Shown here piece by piece: positions 23,481 through 35,134 of a stretch of DNA of 64,000 bases. The notes below the pieces were generated by a model, which ran no database searches, was not told the origin of the DNA, and saw only the letters and a list, made by a program, of their open reading frames with translations. The stretch is taken from the NCBI RefSeq assembly GCF_030247185.1, contig NC_080571.1:165004047-165068046 (forward strand), read 5' to 3'. Position numbers and translations under genes: made by a program. Position 1 is the first letter of the stretch; each line of letters begins with the position of its first letter. The stretch is from Malaya genurostris (taxonomy: Eukaryota > Arthropoda > Insecta > Diptera > Culicidae).

Positions 23481-23484
23481 AGGG

Positions 23485-24155
23485 TTTTGCCATTCTTTAT
23501 AGAGATGTATTAGAGTTGCTGAAAAAACCGACTTTCGAACGAAGCTTCGGAGACCCATAGTGTTATATACCATTCGACTCAGTTCGACGAGATCGGAAAA
23601 TTTCTCTGAGATGACTGAACCGATTTCAACATGCTTAGGCTCGTTTGAAAGCTACTGTCGGGCCATTGATCGAATTTCCCGGAAAGTCGATTTTTTCAAA
23701 ACAATTTTTTTTAATGATACTAAATCTCGACGTTTCATGCAATTCTAAGATTTTGAGAATCAATAAAAAAATTTCAATTTCGGAAATCTCATGTACTTCC
23801 TCCTATGGTAGTTTTTCAAGATCGAAAATTTGGCAAATTTAACCGACGGGTAGTACCCTTTACCCATACCCGATTTAGCTCAAATTTGGGGACTTTTTTT
23901 TGAGGACTTACATACATTAGAGTGGTAAGAAAAATAACTAGCTCTCAAACGAGTCTAAGCTTGTTGAAATCGGTGAAGTAAAATATCTTCAAAAAGTGCA
24001 CACGCATACACACACATACACACATACACATTCATACACACACCGACATTTCCCGGTCTCGTCGAATGGTATATAACACTATGGGTCTCCGAGGCTCCGT
24101 TCGAAAATCGGTTTTACCAGGAATTCTAATGCCTTTCTACAAAGAAAGGCAAAAA
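23485..24155. mobile_element. MITE-like element with about 105-bp terminal inverted repeats
   Basis: The left end (TTTTGCCATTCTTTATAGAG ... GTTATATACCATTCGAC) and the right end (GTCGAATGGTATATAACACT ... CTTTCTACAAAGAAAGGC) are inverted copies over about 105 bp with some mismatches. The interior holds the foldback right arm near 23690-23870 and a CACACATACACA tract near 24000. No transposase frame is present, so it is non-autonomous; the superfamily is not assigned. Confidence 0.75.
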
Positions 24156-24194
24156 GGATTATTAAACACAAATGCGGAAGCACTTTCTCGTATC

Positions 24195-25060
24195 AAACCT
24201 GAACCAGAAAGGCAAACAGAAATAAACACAAACTCCTAACGGACACCGACGATAGCGATTTTATCCTATCAACCCTTGGGCCTCTAAATGCCCTCAGAAA
24301 ACAAATTTTTCTACAAGAAGCAACGAGGATAGTCAAAATTCTCTAATCTTGTTTAGAAGCTATCAAAGAAATGTAATCAAAAATACCAATTTTGATCCCG
24401 CCGCATTGATCAATCTTTTGAAGAAATACGTCACAAATAAATACACTACCGCAATTTATTGTAGCGTAAAGGTACTATGTAGCTTGCAAACAATATACAC
24501 GAACTATTTCTCCAGAGAGAAAATATTTAAAATATTCTGAACACAACAATTACTAGAAGACATAATTAACGAACTCGAACATAACATAATAATCCAATGA
24601 CAACACAACGCGAACCATAGAGGCCTTACCGAAACGAAATCCCACATATCCCGAGAATACCGTATACGTATATGAAACCAAAACTTACCAAATTCATTAA
24701 CCTTTGCAGATTGTGCCAAACAGCTAATTATGGAAGAAGACCATATAAACAACAATATAAATTAACAGCAATACCTACGAAACCGTTACAAATTGTGCAC
24801 ATACATGAAGCTATAACTCACTTTTTTCAAACGAAAACCTTCCCTTCTCGCTATGGATCAAGAATTATCATTCATTTCAACAACAATTTAAGAGATCATT
24901 GAAGAAAATGATATTGAGTACCATTATACAAATTTGGGCAGTCCTCTTCCAACCGAACGGAGTTGTTCACAGAACGGAGAGATATGGATAACATTTCGAG
25001 TGTTCGAGAAACATTAAAAGATTAGTCGGAGATAGCAAAAATAATTGGGTAGTCTGTATT
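24195..25060 (+). pseudogene. Decayed gypsy-type RNase H end and integrase N-terminus
   Basis: On the plus strand, reading across several frames, the end of an RNase H/tether region is followed by an integrase zinc-binding block. The pieces are AEALSRIKPEPE near 24210; HNANHRGLTETKSHI near 24605; and KFINLCRLCQTANYGRRPYK near 24690, followed by a PTKPLQIVHIHEA-like stretch where the core domain begins. The HHCC zinc ligands are visible, but stops and frameshifts occur throughout. No LTR is seen on either side. The family call rests on motif order only and is fairly secure; orientation is opposite to the other gypsy-type elements here. Confidence 0.65.
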
Positions 25061-25123
25061 TATAATGTGAATTGATACACTAGCAAACAAAATCAACCCC
25101 TGAAGAACTATTTTTGCCTTTCT

Positions 25124-25205
25124 CTATAGAAAGGTATTAAAATTGCTGTAAAACCCGACTTTCAAACGATGCCTGCCTCGAAGACCCATAGTGTTAGATA
25201 TCTTT
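25124..25205. repeat. Half of the MITE terminal repeat, truncated
   Basis: TTTTTGCCTTTCTCTATAGAAAGG through GACCCATAGTGTTAGATATC matches the left terminal repeat at 23485-23580, then is lost at about 25205. It lies just outside I-element copy B, so copy B or a rearrangement probably removed the remainder. Confidence 0.65.
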
Positions 25206-25895
25206 TTTTGTAAAAGTTTATTGGTTATAGAAATTTTCTAATACTTACAAATCATTTTCTAATTAAAAATAGTGGTTCATTTGTATCAACTGGATTTCTA
25301 TTTTTTTATTCAATAATATAATATAACATTGAGGCACACTGCTTATCGTCTAACTTAAAACTAGAATAGTATCATTATATAATGTAGTATCGGGGTCGCG
25401 GATTCTCGAGAATCCAGCTTTCAGCTGGCGATCGGTAGTGGCCGGTGAATTGAATTTAAGATGAGATGATTCCAGATGGCGTTGGTAATTTTCTATGTTG
25501 ACCGCATTCTTTGGTCCGTGTGGGTCCGCGGGAAACACCTCCAGGCTACGAAGACCCGGCGGGTGGCCCGCCTGCTGGTTTTCGACTGGAGCGGTCTTCC
25601 GTGGGCGGTGATGGTGATGTTACGGAAGAGAATGAAAAAAAAAAGTAAATATTGTGGGAAATTGGGTAAAAAGGGGATGTGAGAACAAAATGTTTGAAAA
25701 CGACAGAGATCTAATTAGTTGCCATCGAGATGAAGAAGAAACAGGGACGGGGGAACGAAAAAGTTAGTGACAAAAAAAAAGATCTTGTTAGCTCCAATGA
25801 AGATGATGGACAGGGACTGAAATCGAGAGAATCGGGCGGATATTAGTGTCGAACCTGTAGGTGAAGTTTATACTTTCTGAGCGAGGAATAACACA

Positions 25896-27243
25896 TTACA
25901 CTTGTATATTAATGTGTTTGAGGTAATGATATATGAGAAGCATGTATGAACTATCCCGACTAGCCAACACATCCCGAACCGGAACCTCAGGCGGTCTACC
26001 TCGGGCCCTCAGGGATTCCAGTAGCTCCGACCTGGCGTCGCGATACACTACGCACGACCACACGACATGCTCGATGTCCTGATAACCTTCGCCACAGGTG
26101 CAGAGCCCGCTCTGCACGATCCCGATACGCCGGAGATGTACGTTGAATGTATAGTGATTTGACATGAGCCGCGACATAACACGAATGAAATCGCGACTCA
26201 CGTTCATCCCCCTGAACCAAGGTTTCGTCGATACCCTAGGGATAATGGAGTGCAGCTATCGTCCCAGTTCGTCATTCGTCCATGAAGTTTGCCAACTTTC
26301 GAGAGTTTTCTGACGAGAAATACTGGAAAATTCATTGAAGTAGATTGGTTTTTTATAAATATCACCTTCTAATGCGCCCATTTTAGCCAGCGAGTCAGCC
26401 TTTTCATCGCCCGGAATAGAACAATGCGAAGGGACCCTGACTAACGATATTGAATAAGACCGACCAGATAAAGTTCTCAAATGTTCCCGTATTTTCCCCA
26501 GAAAATATGGGAGATACTTTTCTGGCTTCATTTCCCGGAGAGCTTCTATTGAGCTTAGACTGTCCGTGGTCTTTGGGCAAGGTTTCAATGATCTCGAGGG
26601 TGTACTGAATAGCAGCCAATTCTGCGACGTAAACTGAAACCGGATCACTGAGTTTGTACGAAGCGGTGATGTTCTGATTGAAGATGCCGAAGCCTGTGGA
26701 CTTGTTGATGTTTGATCCGTCAGTATAAAACATATTTTCACAGTTGACTGTTCTAAATTTGTTATTAAAGATATTAGCGGCCACTTGAGGGCGTACGTTA
26801 TCCGGATTTCCAAAAATCTCTTCCATCATGAATGTGTCGAAAAACACAGCAGAATCAAAAGTATCCAAGAAATGAGCACGGTTGGAAACAAACGAAGAAG
26901 GATTATTATTCTGAGCCATGTAATCAAAATACAAGGACATAAAACGGGTTTGAGAGTTAAGCTCAACTAACCTTTCGAAGTTTTCAATCACCAGAAGATT
27001 CAAAATGTTGCATCGAATGAGCAAACGATATGAGAGATCCCAGAATCGGTTTTGTCAATGGAAGAACGCCGGCCAGCACTTCGAGACTCATCGTATAAGT
27101 CGATTGCATGCAACCCGAGGCAATACGCACACAACGATAATGGATTCTTTCCAGCTCTATGAAATGAGTGTTCGCCACGGATCGGAAGCAGAAGCATCCG
27201 TATTCCATCACGGATGATATCGTTGTTTGGTACAACCTGATCA
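25896..27243 (-). pseudogene. I-clade ORF2: thumb, RNase H and C-terminal zinc cluster (copy B)
   Basis: Three frames cover this part. The piece at 27235-26984 has the RT C-terminal region (SSVMEYGCFCF, ELERIHYRCVRIA). The piece at 27024-26404 holds the first RNase H Asp in FYTDGSNIN and Glu in AELAAIQ. After a 14-bp deletion relative to copy A, near 26570, the frame shifts and TTDSLSSIEAL continues at 26813-26256, then HCSIPGDEKADSLA. The last piece, 26207-25896, contains the CTCGEGYQDIEHVVWSC zinc cluster. The deletion splits the RNase H active site between frames, so the domain is not made. Confidence 0.85.
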
Positions 27244-29400
27244 GGTCTCATGGGTGGGCACCCCACCATGATCCGGTTATTGTACGAAGAAAGTTGATTC
27301 TCTGTTGGCATTTTTGTTTCAGATACCTAATGAAACATCCCCAGGTGCCTTTGGAGTCGAACCAGACCCCGAGATATTTAAATGTGAAGACCTGAGCTAT
27401 GATTTCACCACTTAGTTAAAGCTCTAATTGTGCTGGTTCTCGCTTCCTCGAAAATACAACCAGCTCAGTTTTCTCCGTAGAGAACTCGATACCCATTTGA
27501 AGAGCCCATGTCGACAAGTTGTCGAGAGTATCTTGTAATGGTCCTTGGAGATCGGCAGCTTTGGGTCCTATAATAGACACAACGCTGTCGTCGGCAAGTT
27601 GTCTTAGCGTGCAAGATGTGTTGATACATTCATCGATATTACTTACGTAAAAATTGTATAAAAGGGGGCTTAAGCATGAGCCCTGAGGAAGACCCATGTA
27701 GCTGAATCGTATTGTCGACAAATCACCATGCGCGAAGTACATGTGTTTCTCAGACAATAGATTATGTAAAAAGTTGTTCAAGTTGTTGGCGAAAGACCAT
27801 GCTGATTTAACTTCTTAGATAGGATATTTATAGAAACTGAGCATAAGCCTCCTTAATATCTAGGATAACTGACGCCATTTGTTCTTTACGAGCAAATGGC
27901 ATATGAATTTTTGTTGAGAGCAACGCAAGACAATTATTCGTTCATTTGCTCCGGCGGAAACCAAATTGTGTATCTGAAAGTAAGCCATTAATTTCGACCC
28001 AGTTGTCTAGACGGAAAAGGATCATTTTTTCGAACAACTTGTGGATACAGGAAATCATAGAAATCGGCCGATACGAATTGTGATCGGAGGCTGGTTTCCC
28101 TGGTTTTTGAATGGCGATAACTCTTACTTGTCTCCAGTCGTGTGGGACAATATTAACTGTGAGGAACTTGTTGAATAAATTAAGCAAGCGTCTTTTGGCG
28201 GGGCAGGCAGATTTTTCAACAAGTTGAATTTTATTCTGTCTAATCCCTGGGCTTTATTGTTACATGACAAAAGTGCAAGTGAGAGCTCTACCATCGAAAA
28301 CAGTGTTTTGTTTGTATTTGGTGTCGCGGCGCGGGTGATCTTCTGTTCTGGAACAGAGTCTGGGCATACTTTTTTTAGCGAAATCGAATATCCAGCGGTT
28401 GGAATATTCTTCGCTTTCATTCGTGGTGTTATGATTGCGCATTCGTCGGGCTGTGTTCCAAAGAGTGCTCATAGATGTTTCTTTCGTTAAGCCGTCTATG
28501 AACCGACGCCAGTAACCGCGTTTCTTGGCTTTAATCAAGTTGTTAGTTTTAATTTCTAACGCCGCTTAATTCCGGTAATTATCAGGTGTTCCATTTTTTC
28601 TAAATACTTTATACGCGGAGGCTCTCTTCGCGTTTAAATTTGTGCACTCTTTGTCCCACCACGGGTTGGGAGGACGGATGTAAGTTTTTGCGCCGGGTAC
28701 ACGTTTCGTCTGAGCTTGAATCACAGTATCGAGAATCAAGCCAGCCAAAAACGTGTACTCTTCCACCGGAGGAAGTTGTTGAGTTCAAGTTTCTCAGATA
28801 TCGCGGTCGCATAGCTATTCCAATCAATATTTCGTGTGAGGTCATACGAAACATTGATTGTCTCCGATGGTTTTGAGCCGCTGGTGATTAATATAACGAT
28901 CGGTAGATGATCGCTACCGTAGGGATCAGGAATTACCTCCCACGTGCAATCCAACCGTAGCGATGTCGAGCAAAGGGATAAGTCCAGCGCACTTGATCTT
29001 TCTGGTGATGCAGGAATCCGTGTCATTTCTTCCGTATTCAAGATTGTCATATTGAAGTTGTCGCAAATATCATGGATCATAGCTGATCTGTTATCGTTGT
29101 GAAGACAGCCCCATCCTGTACCGTGTGAGTTAAAGTCTCCTTAAATAAACGTCGGTGCGGGAAGGAGCTCTATGATATCACTGAGCCGCCGATGCCCAAC
29201 CAAGACTCTAGGGGAAATGTAGATGGAAGCAATACAAAGGTGGAAGTTTTAGGGTATTTCAGAAGTTAGCCAAGTTTCGCACAATGCAAATGCGTCACAT
29301 TTCAAATTATTTACTAGAAATTTGAAAGAATCTATTTTAGGGATGATACTTCTGCAATTCCACTGTAAAACAGTGATTAGATCCGTTACCTCGGTGGGTG
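27244..29400 (-). pseudogene. I-clade ORF2: endonuclease end and reverse transcriptase (copy B)
   Basis: From the 5' side: the piece at 29080-28736 has the endonuclease C-terminus (DPYGSDHLPIVI, with the SDH catalytic motif). The piece at 28766-28566 has RPPNPWWDKEC. The pieces at 28420-28124 and 28187-27942 give RT blocks (KPASDHNSYRPISMI, NWVEINGLLSDTQFGF). The piece at 27781-27416 gives GLPQGSCLSPLLYNF and LRQLADDSVVSI. The endonuclease would nick the target and RT would extend from it. At least four frame changes separate these blocks. The Leu before ADD is shared with copy A, so it is probably ancestral to this lineage rather than a mutation of this copy. Confidence 0.85.
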
Positions 29401-29402
29401 AT

Positions 29403-30722
29403 TTAGCCATCGAAGGATACAATCGCTGAGAGAAGGGGCCAATTTGCAGTCAACTGCTTCAAATATGTTTTTACTGTTGGCATGAAAGCAATTAAAATGC
29501 TTCTAAGAGGGTCTGAAATATTGAAAGCTGTAAAAATCCAGTCCACAACATAAGAGAACTTGATAAGTCCAGCACCTAGTTGGTTCTCTGGTAGATTCTC
29601 TGGGATGCTTGGGGATTTTGTAGTGCCGGGAAGTAGTGGGAACTCCATCTCGGAATTGAGTTTTTCGAGACCAGGAGCTTTTTGCTTCGGTGGTGTGTCC
29701 CGATTCCCGTTAGCTGTAACTTTTCGAAGCCCTTCGGAAGACACTTTCGAACCCTTACTAGGTAGCTTATGAGAGGTTTTATTTATTCTTTTCCTACAGC
29801 TATGAGGGACCGCCGAAGATGGACCTTCCAAAGGGTCGTCAGAATCGCTCTCGTCAGTTGACAAGCAGGTATATGGGTTCGTTGTCTGTTTAGGAGGGGT
29901 GGCACTTTTAAGCATCTCGGCGAAGGAACGCTTGGAGTGCTCCTTTAGGGAACGCTTCATTCGATCTCCTCGCAGTTTGTACGCAGGACATGCCATTATG
30001 TCATGCGGACCCTCCCTGCAGTAGAGACACCATTCAGCATCCCTACCGCAAGAGCCATCTGCATGAGCCTCCCCACAGTTAGCACAACGTGGCTTATTGC
30101 TGCAATGGGTAGCTGTATGCCCCAATTGTTTGCAATTAGTACAATTCATTACTCGAGGTACAAACAGACGAACAGGCAGACGAACCCGGTCCAAGAGGAT
30201 GAAGTTAGGCAAAGCCGATAAGAGTCTGATTGGGGATAAGACTTTGTTCCATCCTCTGCGATCTATACTGAATGTGATCGCTTGCAGTCCGGTATCTTAA
30301 CGTTCTTAAGTGAGGGATCCTTAGAACAACCCGCCCCGTACTTAAGAATGTCCTCGCAAGTCAAACTCGAATCGTTGACCACATCGTCGATTTCGACTTC
30401 GCGAGCTGGCACGTAGACGCGGTACTCCAGCGTAAAAGGATCCTTTTGTACAAGCTCATTAGCCTGTTTGAAGCTTGTAAACAGGACCCTGAGCATGTCT
30501 GGCCGTATTCTATCAATACTTTTTATAGTATTATATCGTGAAGTCAAGTCCCGCGATAGTTTTAGGATATTTTTTTTTAGACTTGGTCCGGAAATAAACC
30601 GCGTAAGGCCCGGCCGGGAGTGCAAGCCCATCGCGATATTTCTTTATGCGAGACTTATTGCTGCCAACAGAAATCTCCATCTGATCATCGGGAATGGGGG
30701 GGTCGGGATTTAAATTTGACAT
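29403..30722 (-). pseudogene. I-clade ORF1 (Gag-like, three CCHC zinc knuckles)
   Basis: ORF1 is read in three overlapping frames. The N-terminus is 30722-30531 (MSNLNPDPPIPDDQMEI). The middle, 30631-30263, carries an RNA-binding-like region with RPDMLRVLFTSFKQANEL. The C-terminus is 30212-29403. The C-terminal part has three knuckles in a row: CTNCKQLGHTATHC, CANCGEAHADGSC and CLYCREGPHDIMAC. A Ser/Lys-rich tail follows. The protein would package element RNA and assist strand annealing. Two frameshifts, near 30560 and 30240, disable it. The first Met at 30722 follows the 5' repeats directly and is the likely native start. Confidence 0.85.
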
Positions 30723-30839
30723 ATTGCAGAGCTACCTCCGCGCAGAAATAAATGAATCGGGAAAAATAGAACGGTCGAATGCAGGAAGGAAAAAAACTTA
30801 ATAATAATACTTCACTTAAACCCAACGGGGCCAGCAAGG

Positions 30840-31185
30840 CCCAGCCCTCGTCGATCGGCGTATCGCCGCTTCGATGTTGTTCATAAAACCTTCGAGAGGA
30901 AAAAGCACACTTTTGTAATGCGCACAGTGATATCACATACACCGCTGGACCTGTTTTGATCGATCCAATAATCACCGGCTAACGGTACTGTTCCGATTGT
31001 CCGCTCACAACAATGCACTGCTTCAGTGTATAATGTGCATAAAACCTATCACAGGAAAAAACACTATTGTCTATTACACAATAGCGATCTAGTTTTGATC
31101 GTCCAATCACTTTATCACACACGGCACTGGTTTTCAACGCTTTCGCAGTAAACACAAAGCACGTCTGTTCACTCGGAAGGTTGAA
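30840..31185 (-). repeat. Imperfect tandem repeat in the 5' untranslated region of I copy B
   Basis: Two units share the order GCTTC..GT, TGTTCATAAAACC or a variant, AGGAAAAA.CAC, CACA, TTTTGATCG and CCAAT.ATCAC. They start near 30868 and 31020, about 150 bp apart. Repeated 5' units can act as promoter monomers in non-LTR elements; here that is inference only. Confidence 0.5.
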
Positions 31186-31189
31186 ACGG

Positions 31190-32030
31190 CAATGATGATT
31201 TCTATTATTTGTATAATTTATGTAATTGACAATAAGTTTAGCAATTTTGTTCTGGCTTCTCTTGACGTTCCGTGGAAAGTAGGTCTGATCAAATCTGCGT
31301 ATTATAGTCTCCTCCAGCCACCTCCAGTGGAGCAACCATTCTTTCTAAAATCTGCCATGCACCTACTACTCGTGAACACATGTTGAATTTATGGTAGAGT
31401 GTCTCGACTGGAGCATTGCAGTGTAAGCACTGTTCTCCATTTACTTGACGCATGATGAACAGAAAACGTCTGTGTTCAGTTTTGCCGTTGACTAAGAGAA
31501 ACAATTTTTTTGTTTGGATGTGAGTCCACGTGTACGATGAATATTGTTTCAAATTTGTCACCACTCCCCATTCGGATTCTCTCATTAAAGTTTCGGCGTC
31601 TCAGTAGATTTTGTGTAGTAGTTGTGAGTATCATCATCTGATGAGTTTAGTTGGTGTTGGAGAGGGAATAGTTGTAGTTCTTGGCGTATCAGTTTCAAAT
31701 ACGGGCAATCGATGGTGGTATTATAGAGTGAGAAATGATGGATTTGTAGAACGACATGGAATTTTTCTCCCTTAAGTGGCGGTTAATTAACAAGGATTTG
31801 ATTTTAAATGTAGAGAGTTGGAGATTTAGAACACCTTGTTCGTGATCCCTTGCTAGTTGTAGCATCGATACGCGTGTTGAGATGCCGCGCCCCAGAAACG
31901 TTCCTATTGATGTTGTCAACTTGGCTGAATGTTCGTTCGTCGGGGAAAGGATGAATGAAATGTACCATATTATAGAAGTGGCATATGTATTCAGTAGAGT
32001 CATCTTCTGTATAAGAGTTACTGAGTGCAT
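31190..32030 (-). pseudogene. L1-like ORF2 C-terminus with CCHC cluster
   Basis: The frame 32030-31695 includes KMTLLNTYATSIIWY and LARDHEQGVLNLQL, the connector after RT. The frame 31585-31289 has CLHCNAPVETLYHKFNMC, a CX2C..H..C cluster typical of non-LTR ORF2 ends, and W..L-type residues. The frame 31335-31190 continues with RRFDQTYFPRNVKRSQNK. At least two frame changes separate them. The end merges with the 5' region of I copy B near 31190. Confidence 0.65.
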
Positions 32031-32640
32031 CGAATGTAACCATAATAGTTGTTCGAATTTTGTTGTTGAAGCATACTAGTTGAGTTTTAGCATTAACCTA
32101 ATGGAGTTAGCAAAAATAACGCCTAAGACGTAAAATGGCATGGAATTTTTCTATCTTAAGTGATGGTTAATTAAAAAGAATTTGCATTTGAATGTAGGGA
32201 ATTGGAGATTTAGATCACCTTTTCGCAATCGCTTGCTAGTTGTAGCATCGGTACGCGTTTTGGGATGTCGCGCTACAGAAACGTTCCCGTTGATGCTGTC
32301 AACTTGACTGAATGTCTGTTCGTCGGGGAAATGATGGATGAAATGTACCATATTACTTACTGAGTTACTGAGTGCATCGAATGTAACCATAATAGTTGTT
32401 TGAATTTTGTTGTTGAAGCATACCAGTTGAGTTTTACCATTAACCTAATGGAGTTAGCAAAATAACGCCTAAAACGCATAAAGGTATGGAATTTTTCTCT
32501 CTTAAGTGATGGTTAATTAAAAAGGATTTACATTTTAATGTAAGGAATTGGAGATTTAGACCACCTTGCTCGCGATCCCTTGCTAGTTGTAGCATCGGTA
32601 CGCGTATTGGGATGCCGCTAAAATAACGCCTTAGTCTTAA
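31740..32640. repeat. Tandem triplication inside the L1-like element
   Basis: The block containing TGGAATTTTTCT, TTAAGTGATGGTTAATTAA and TGCTAGTTGTAGCATCG occurs three times, with TGCTAGT at 31851, 32234 and 32581. Spacings are 383 and 347 bp. The second unit lacks about 38 bp. Each junction carries AATAACGCCTA (near 32115, 32461 and 32623). Confidence 0.9.
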
Positions 32641-33600
32641 TCTTAAGAGTTTTCGCTATGTTTAGTCATGTTACCGCCATTCGATTCTCATCGACAAGTC
32701 CTACGTCGATAGACGTTGTTTTTACTAAATTAAGTATAGCTCCCGAGACACGAGAGAAGCGGGTATACACGTTCAGTATTCTTTCGATTTTTTCGACTGT
32801 TGTAGCGATGATTGTGATATCATTGGCGTAATCTACGATCAGATCGTCACCGCACGCACTTTTCAGTTTTGCCAATAGCGGGACCAAGTATAGTAAGAAC
32901 AGGATGGAAGATAATGGATTCCCTTGAGGTACCGATCGTTGGATGGGGAAGGATTCCGATAGATGACCGTTAACAATGAGACGGCACGATGTCATTTCGG
33001 CAAAACGTGAGAGTAAATCGACTAAACTATGGTTGATTCCGATGGCGCACATGTTGCCGAACAGAAAGCTTCGGTTTACACGATCGAACGCAAGGTCGAG
33101 ATCGAAGGAGATGAGTTTTGCTCTTTGTCTACGTTCGATCATTTGGCCTATTCTGTCTTTCAGGGAGAGTATGTTATTTTTTAAATTAGAACATTTCTGG
33201 ACATCTCCGAGAATTCGGTGGGTGCTCACGATTTTCTCAAGTCTAGCCTTGAGGATGCGAGACAAGGGTTTGTAATCGTAGTTGATTAGCGAAATTGGTC
33301 TATACGAACGAGCTGTATCATCTCTGTTTCATTTTGCAATAAGACAATAATACTTTCGACGAAGTCGGCGGGGAAGTTGGACGACAGAGCCTCGTTCATG
33401 ATGAGATTGAGTTCTCTGTGAATGACGTTGAAGATTCGTAGGCAAAATTCTCTTTCAAGACCATCTGAACCAGATGACTTTCGTGGAGCGCTTGTCAAGG
33501 CTGATAAAATTTTGGCAGTCGTTATTTCACACATTTCTCTGTTCTCTGCATAATTTTCGGGAATAATTCTATCACATGCATAATCCTCATCACGTCTTAT
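32641..33600 (-). pseudogene. L1-like reverse transcriptase with altered active site
   Basis: The 199-codon frame 33265-32666 shows FDLDLAFDRVNR (first catalytic Asp), RSVPQGNPLSSILFLLYL, and DLIVDYANDITI, where the YADD box reads YAND. The preceding piece, 33534-33286, has SSGSDGLEREF and NEALSSNFPADF from the RT fingers. The Asp-to-Asn change hits a metal-binding residue, so activity would be lost even if the frame were intact. The frameshift near 33290 confirms decay. Confidence 0.8.
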
Positions 33601-33624
33601 CTCTATTTCTTCTGCTACTCTGTA

Positions 33625-34230
33625 TTAGGCAAGCATGTGCCTTTCGATGTCTTCGGAGCTCTGCAAGATTTCGTCGTCCTCCGTTCGTATTCGAGTGGTT
33701 ATTGTTCGTCTCCTCCTTCTTTCCTCAAGGTGGAACGTGGAAGTCGGTTCTCCCGAAATGTAGTTTTTGTTGTTATGTACAAAGATGTGGGTAAAGTTTC
33801 TTTGTTGGGATAGCATTTGAGCCTTTATTCGATTGATGATTGTTAGCTTTGTAGGATCTGTAACAACTGTCATACGCTTCCAGTAACTAAGCACACAACG
33901 TTTCTTAGCTGTTCGCAGAGTCCAGCGCTTATGTTGATGCCATGACATAGAATTTTGTGTTATGTAAGTGGGAGAGCCACAAATCGTGGAACTGAGTCTG
34001 TTAGGTGAAGATACGTGTAGCGGAACTTATTTTATTGCCCGAAGAGTGGCACTGGCGTAGAATACTGTTGAAGTCTCCCGCTAAGATAACGTGTTCAGTA
34101 CGGTGACGGAGGTAGAAAGTTACGAGTGTTGCTAAAAAAAAACCTCCCTCTTTCTGCTTGGCGCTGCCGGATGGAGCGTAGATGTTACAGAATGTTGAAT
34201 GATGTGTTTTGTATTAGTAATGTTATTAAT
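33625..34230 (-). pseudogene. L1-like ORF2 endonuclease and linker
   Basis: The frame 33948-33625 is a charged linker between endonuclease and RT (KRWTLRTAKKRCVLSYWKR). Upstream, in two frames across 34200-33990, I read NIYAPSGSAKQKE and, after an indel in an A-rich run near 34135, EHVILAGDFNSIL. These are apurinic-type endonuclease motifs. The N-terminal half of the endonuclease is not recognisable. Confidence 0.65.
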
Positions 34231-34420
34231 TGTCGTTGGGTGCTGGTCTGCGTATCTGGTCACCTATAGTGATTTGTTAATTAATTTGTTTCGGCTCTCT
34301 GATAACTTCTTCGGTTGGTTGCCGGCGTTTTGTTTCGAGATCTTTAGTAATCAGTTGCTACGAAGGTATTGAGGAGCTTTCTTGAATGAAAGGATCTTGA
34401 TTTAGTGGTTGAGATCTCGA

Positions 34421-35051
34421 TTAAAGGAGTGTGGTATTCAACTGTTTGGGTTTTTCGGTAGTTTGCTGGCATAGCTTTTGCCACGGTGGTTGTTTTTCTA
34501 TTTTGGCATAAGACGTGTTTGCCTGATCTGCTTCGTGTTTTTGTAATAGTAGTTTTTTATTCTGGACGCATGAACAAATTCGTTGCAGTGTTTGCACGTT
34601 TGCTGTTGTAGTTAGTATGACATCAAAAGCGCACTTTTTGTCCCAGACGAGCTCGTGGACATCTCCATAAGCTTGGAGGAACTCAGTTATGTCTTCGTAT
34701 GCTACGTCTTCGGAAAAATCGAACAATTTTATCTCAACTGCTCCATCTTCAAGCGTAATACGTAGTGTGAATATCTTTTCGTCGATTTCAATATCGTGTA
34801 CGTTGTCGTTTCATCTAGGATTTTTTAGCAAGAGATAGGTCATCAACCTTTACAAAAGCGCAACCGCAGCTTCTTCTTGGTTGAACTCTTACAACTTGTT
34901 CTTTTTGCAACTTAAGAATGCTACTGATCAAATGGTGAAGCTCATCATACGATGGCTTCCATGGTAATTGGGAAAATTCGATACGAAATGTATTTTCGCT
35001 AAAAGATTTCTTTGAGAAGCGAATTAACGTTGCCTTGCGGCCTCGTAACAA
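34421..35051 (-). pseudogene. ORF1 of the L1-like element
   Basis: Two frames, 35051-34815 and 34726-34421, look like successive parts of one protein. The first has FRIEFSQLPWKPSYDELHHL and RRSCGCAFVKVDD, reminiscent of an RRM-type fold. The second has FDFSEDVAYEDITEFLQAYG and DKKCAFDVILTT, possibly a second RRM-like unit. No zinc knuckle is visible in what remains. A short segment with a frame change links them. The assignment rests on position before the endonuclease and on the RRM-like pattern; sequence identity is not checked. Confidence 0.55.
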
Positions 35052-35134
35052 GGTATAATTTCACGATAAATAGCCCATGCATGAGCTCCGATAGCAAGCG
35101 AATTAAAACCGTCTACTTGGCTCGGAGATTGGGC

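Larger units (their letters stand above)
25306..31185 (-). mobile_element. I-clade non-LTR retrotransposon copy B
   Basis: A nearly full-length element on the minus strand: 5' untranslated repeats (about 31185-30723), ORF1 with zinc knuckles (30722-29403), then ORF2 with endonuclease, RT, RNase H and terminal zinc cluster (29400-25896), and a 3' non-coding part to about 25306. It matches copy A across RT and RNase H. RNase H together with a three-knuckle ORF1 is the I-clade arrangement; mosquitoes are known to carry I-factor relatives. Frameshifts in every domain make it inactive. It seems to have landed in or next to the end of the L1-like element at 31190. Confidence 0.85.
31190..35060 (-). 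mobile_element. Decayed L1-like (APE-type) non-LTR retrotransposon
   Basis: On the minus strand, ORF1 pieces (35051-34421) are followed by endonuclease (34200-33960), RT (33948-32666) and a C-terminal region with a zinc cluster (32030-31190). A tandem triplication interrupts the C-terminal part. The family is judged from the NIYAPSGS and AGDFNSIL endonuclease motifs, the QLARDHEQG-type C-terminal motif and an RRM-like ORF1. I place it near the L1/Outcast-type elements of mosquitoes, with moderate confidence in the exact clade. No RNase H is seen. Confidence 0.7.

Noticed and set aside
30979..31335. 118-codon minus-strand ORF as a separate gene
   Set aside because: Its first third continues the L1-like ORF2 C-terminus, and the rest reads through the 5' repeats of I copy B.
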